A stretch of DNA of 5,737 nt from Fischerella sp. (GTDB lineage Bacteria > Cyanobacteriota > Cyanobacteriia > Cyanobacteriales > Nostocaceae). Below the pieces are notes generated by a model. It saw only the letters and a program-made list of their open reading frames with translations. It made no database searches and was not told the origin of the DNA. This document shows positions 3,517 to 5,737 of the stretch, in pieces. Both the position numbers and the translations under genes were made by a program. Location: the NCBI GenBank assembly GCA_026419705.1, contig JANZYY010000361.1:1-5737 (forward strand), read 5' to 3'. Numbering within the stretch: the stretch's first letter is position 1; the number at the start of each line of letters is the position of its first letter.

Positions 3517-5737
3517 TTAATGCACTAACTCAATTGCCCGTTTCGTCAACGCCTCCGCTGTCAAACCATTAAACGCCATCAACTCACCTGCACTTGCTGT
3601 TGTCTCTCCACGCTTCCACGCAAAGATATCGCGCTTGCAGGTACTCCGCAGCATAATGGGTTCTAACATCGCCGCTGCACCACCAGTAACACCAATTAGC
3701 GCATCACCATCAAAGATTTCGGCAAATTTTTCATCATCGATGAAACCACCATCAGGTTCGGCGCAGGTATCCCAAGCAGTGTCGTGAAGGCGATATAAAC
3801 GGCGGGGATTAATCACAGAAACTATCTTCACTCCTATACCTTCTGTTTCCAAGAAAGCAGCGGCTTCAAAGACTGGAATTAATGTCATGTCACCAACAAC
3901 GGCAAACACTACCTTTTTACTCCCTCCTTGGTTAAGGGAGGATTGGGAGGGATCGACTTCTTGTAAAACTACCGCACCATCCCGCAAGCCTTTGCGAGTC
4001 ATATTGAAAGTAGTACGAATTGGCAATGGTGATTTACTTGCAGTAATGACAATTCCCTTATTTTTAGTTGTTAGCGCCCAGTCATAACAAATTTGAATGC
4101 TGTTAGCATCGGGGGGAAATAATGGGAAGACATTGCCATTGCGCATCATTGCGGCGAAATAAGATTCAATTTCCGGACGTTGGTGTGTCCAACCGTTGCG
4201 CCCTTGTTCTAATGCGCCAGCGGTGAATAATGTAATTGTTGAGGGGGTAGGACGCCGTAATTCTGCCATTGCTTGTGTTACCGTTTGCCAAATTGGTAAG
4301 CCATTGATGGCAAAGGATTCGTAAGAACACCACAAACTTCTGGCACCCATCAACGATAAACCAGCCGCTAACCCAGCACAAGCATCTTCACTCAAAGGTT
4401 CGTAAACTTTTCCGCCGGGATTTTGATTGTATAAGTCGTCAGTTGTTGGGTGAATAATCTTTAATGCTTGGTTGATGTTGCCAATTCCAGATGCTTCGTT
4501 ACCGTCGGCGTTGGTGACAAGGAAATTTTCATCCATTTGTCCGACTTTTGCCACCAAACGTCCCATTGCTGTTGTGGAGACTTTGGGATCTCCACCTACG
4601 GAATATTCTTCTAAAGGTAATGCGTCTAATTCTGGCAAGGGATATTCAAATTCGGTGACGACTGTTTTCGCCGCCGGGCCACCGCCGGCGCGTTCAAAGT
4701 TTGTTCGCACCAATTGCCAAGCTTTCACAGGTAAGGCGCGTTCTTTCAACGCGTTCATAATATGGGGTGCATCGAGTGTATCTTTGGGATAGAGGTTATG
4801 AGATTTTGCACCCCGGGCGTGGACGCCTGCGCCTTTGAGTTGTTTAATTATAAATACAGTCAATTTACCACTCAAAGCAGAACGGGCTGCTTCATCTACA
4901 CCCATCAACACAGCTTTGGTAAAGGCCAGGCGTTGCTCAAAGGAAAAAGCGGTACTATCAACGTAATCCCCTGGTTGATTCTTGTCATCAAAGTCCTTGG
5001 CATCAACTAATACGACTTCGTCAAAACCGTTACCATGCCAGTATGCCATCATCTGTTCGTTGGTTTTGATGGAAACCATACTGTGGTGTTCTTGGCTGTA
5101 ACCGTTCCAAACCAACACTGGTAAGAAGTTGGTAACACCAGGATAAGCGGTATGGAAATGAGCAATTGAACTCATGACGTAGGGTTCACCCAGTCCCCCA
5201 TCTCCAAGGGTGAAGGGGAATAGCTTGTCTTTGTGCAATAGTGCAGCAGCCATGGCAAAGTGTTGTCCTTGTCCCAAGGGACCTGCTGGTGCGAGGATAC
5301 CGGGAATGTAACCAGAAAGGTGTCCTAATAATCCGTGTCTTTCCCGGAAGCGATCGCGCAATTGTTGCACTGTATAAATGCCCATGTCCTCTAACGAGCG
5401 ATCCAAGAACATGGCACTATAAAATCCGGGGGCATGGTGCCCTACTTCCGTAATAATATTTTTGTAACCGAGCATGACCAGAGCTGCATAGGCTTCCGCT
5501 TGAGATGCGAAACCGCCTGGGTGTCCAGAGGCTTTACTCCCGGTAATTTGCAGTGTCAGGTAACGCAAAGCATCAGCAGCTAGTAAAGTTTGATACACGC
5601 ATGCTTGCTCTTCTGGAGTGACGATCGCTTCTTTTCCCGACTCTATTGCTGGTGTTGCACCATAAATTTCAAATTCCGGTAACGCTTCCCCAAAATATTG
5701 AATTCCTTCGCAAAAGTTGGGAAGCGCTGAAGTTGCC
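3517..5737 (-). CDS. Transketolase/phosphoketolase-like ThDP enzyme (N-terminus beyond window)
   Basis: The frame is open from the right edge to the TAA at 3519-3517, giving 739 visible codons. A GTG at 5598 could serve as a start, but the 46 codons before it read as normal protein (QYFGEALPEFEIYGATPA) with no ATG, so the start lies outside. Positions below count from that GTG. ThDP features: SGHPGG (24-29), GHH (53-55), GH (92-93), GPLGQG (106-111), the GDGG motif (132-135) ending 30 residues later at N165 in WNGY, SH (266-267), likely catalytic E404 in PLSEDACAGL, and H472 in NGWTHQ. SYESF (425-429), NGWTHQ and FPPDANS (494-500) match phosphoketolase better, while SGHPGG and GPLGQG match transketolase. 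It likely acts on sugar phosphates such as xylulose 5-phosphate in the cytoplasm; whether it transfers a ketol unit or forms acetyl phosphate cannot be decided here. Annotation pipelines may call it transketolase. It probably corresponds to the Synechocystis Sll0529-type family (from memory, unchecked). It is followed by its own terminator. Confidence 0.88.
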   Translation of the reverse strand, partial: ATSALPNFCEGIQYFGEALPEFEIYGATPAIESGKEAIVTPEEQACVYQTLLAADALRYLTLQITGSKASGHPGGFASQAEAYAALVMLGYKNIITEVGHHAPGFYSAMFLDRSLEDMGIYTVQQLRDRFRERHGLLGHLSGYIPGILAPAGPLGQGQHFAMAAALLHKDKLFPFTLGDGGLGEPYVMSSIAHFHTAYPGVTNFLPVLVWNGYSQEHHSMVSIKTNEQMMAYWHGNGFDEVVLVDAKDFDDKNQPGDYVDSTAFSFEQRLAFTKAVLMGVDEAARSALSGKLTVFIIKQLKGAGVHARGAKSHNLYPKDTLDAPHIMNALKERALPVKAWQLVRTNFERAGGGPAAKTVVTEFEYPLPELDALPLEEYSVGGDPKVSTTAMGRLVAKVGQMDENFLVTNADGNEASGIGNINQALKIIHPTTDDLYNQNPGGKVYEPLSEDACAGLAAGLSLMGARSLWCSYESFAINGLPIWQTVTQAMAELRRPTPSTITLFTAGALEQGRNGWTHQRPEIESYFAAMMRNGNVFPLFPPDANSIQICYDWALTTKNKGIVITASKSPLPIRTTFNMTRKGLRDGAVVLQEVDPSQSSLNQGGSKKVVFAVVGDMTLIPVFEAAAFLETEGIGVKIVSVINPRRLYRLHDTAWDTCAEPDGGFIDDEKFAEIFDGDALIGVTGGAAAMLEPIMLRSTCKRDIFAWKRGETTASAGELMAFNGLTAEALTKRAIELVH
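3919..3954. repeat. GC-rich palindromic repeat inside the ThDP-enzyme gene
   Basis: TCCCTCCTT (3921-3929) and AAGGGAGGA (3934-3942) form a 9-bp imperfect hairpin around GGTT, followed by a further GGGAGGGA (3945-3952). This CCCTCC..TTAA..GGGAGG pattern is a dispersed cyanobacterial repeat type normally found between genes. Here it is read in frame on the minus strand as DPSQSSLNQGGSKK (residues 549-562 from the GTG), a low-complexity patch between the middle and C-terminal domains. Confidence 0.55.
5350..5357. repeat. HIP1 octamer GCGATCGC within the ThDP-enzyme gene
   Basis: Exact palindromic octamer, here inside coding sequence, read on the minus strand within the segment QQLRDRFRER. Confidence 0.9.

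Noticed and set aside
3887..5453. Plus-strand open frames of 66-106 codons and a 71-codon minus-strand frame
   Set aside because: They overlap the conserved ThDP-enzyme gene, and their length reflects its codon composition.

Overview
The window looks like chromosomal DNA from a filamentous cyanobacterium, probably Nostocales (Nostoc, Anabaena or Calothrix type). Three exact GCGATCGC octamers (HIP1) are present. There are also short tandem and palindromic repeats of the kind scattered through these genomes, AT-rich intergenic DNA and a cyanobacterial-style transketolase/phosphoketolase-like enzyme. The species assignment is inference; no rRNA or marker gene is present.

Layout. At the left edge, a class I SAM-dependent methyltransferase runs leftwards and leaves the window (850 to 1, minus strand; its C-terminus is missing). 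A 118-base divergent spacer separates it from a rightward gene (969-2225) for a secreted protein whose C-terminus resembles the MltA/3D double-psi beta-barrel. That gene ends in a rho-independent terminator that has an extra upstream sequence able to compete for the same stem. Next comes a gene-poor, repeat-rich stretch (about 2284-2641) with a CGCAGAGG-type tandem repeat, two HIP1 sites, a short orphan C-terminal coding remnant on the minus strand and a GTTGGGTT-type palindrome.

The middle right holds a toxin-antitoxin locus on the minus strand. An intact 83-residue antitoxin (3289-3038) overlaps by one base (TAGTG) the start of a PIN-domain VapC toxin gene (3038-2642). The toxin gene is broken by an in-frame TAG and by a frameshift just after the 'ITAEL' segment. 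I reconstructed it by reading both frames; no intact toxin remains, so the antitoxin is now an orphan.

The right third is a large minus-strand gene (from beyond 5737 down to 3517) for a thiamine-diphosphate enzyme intermediate between transketolase and phosphoketolase. Its reading frame stays open to the window edge, so the GTG at 5598 is not the true start. It ends in a strong 16-bp hairpin terminator. A short GC-rich palindromic repeat lies in frame inside this gene (about 3919-3954).

The genes do not form one pathway: the methyltransferase, the cell-wall-type protein, the toxin-antitoxin remnant and the carbon-metabolism enzyme appear to be separate transcription units. I do not see a clearly new multi-gene system. 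The most useful observations are the decayed VapC with a retained antitoxin, the three-segment terminator, the in-frame repeat insertion and the hybrid enzyme.
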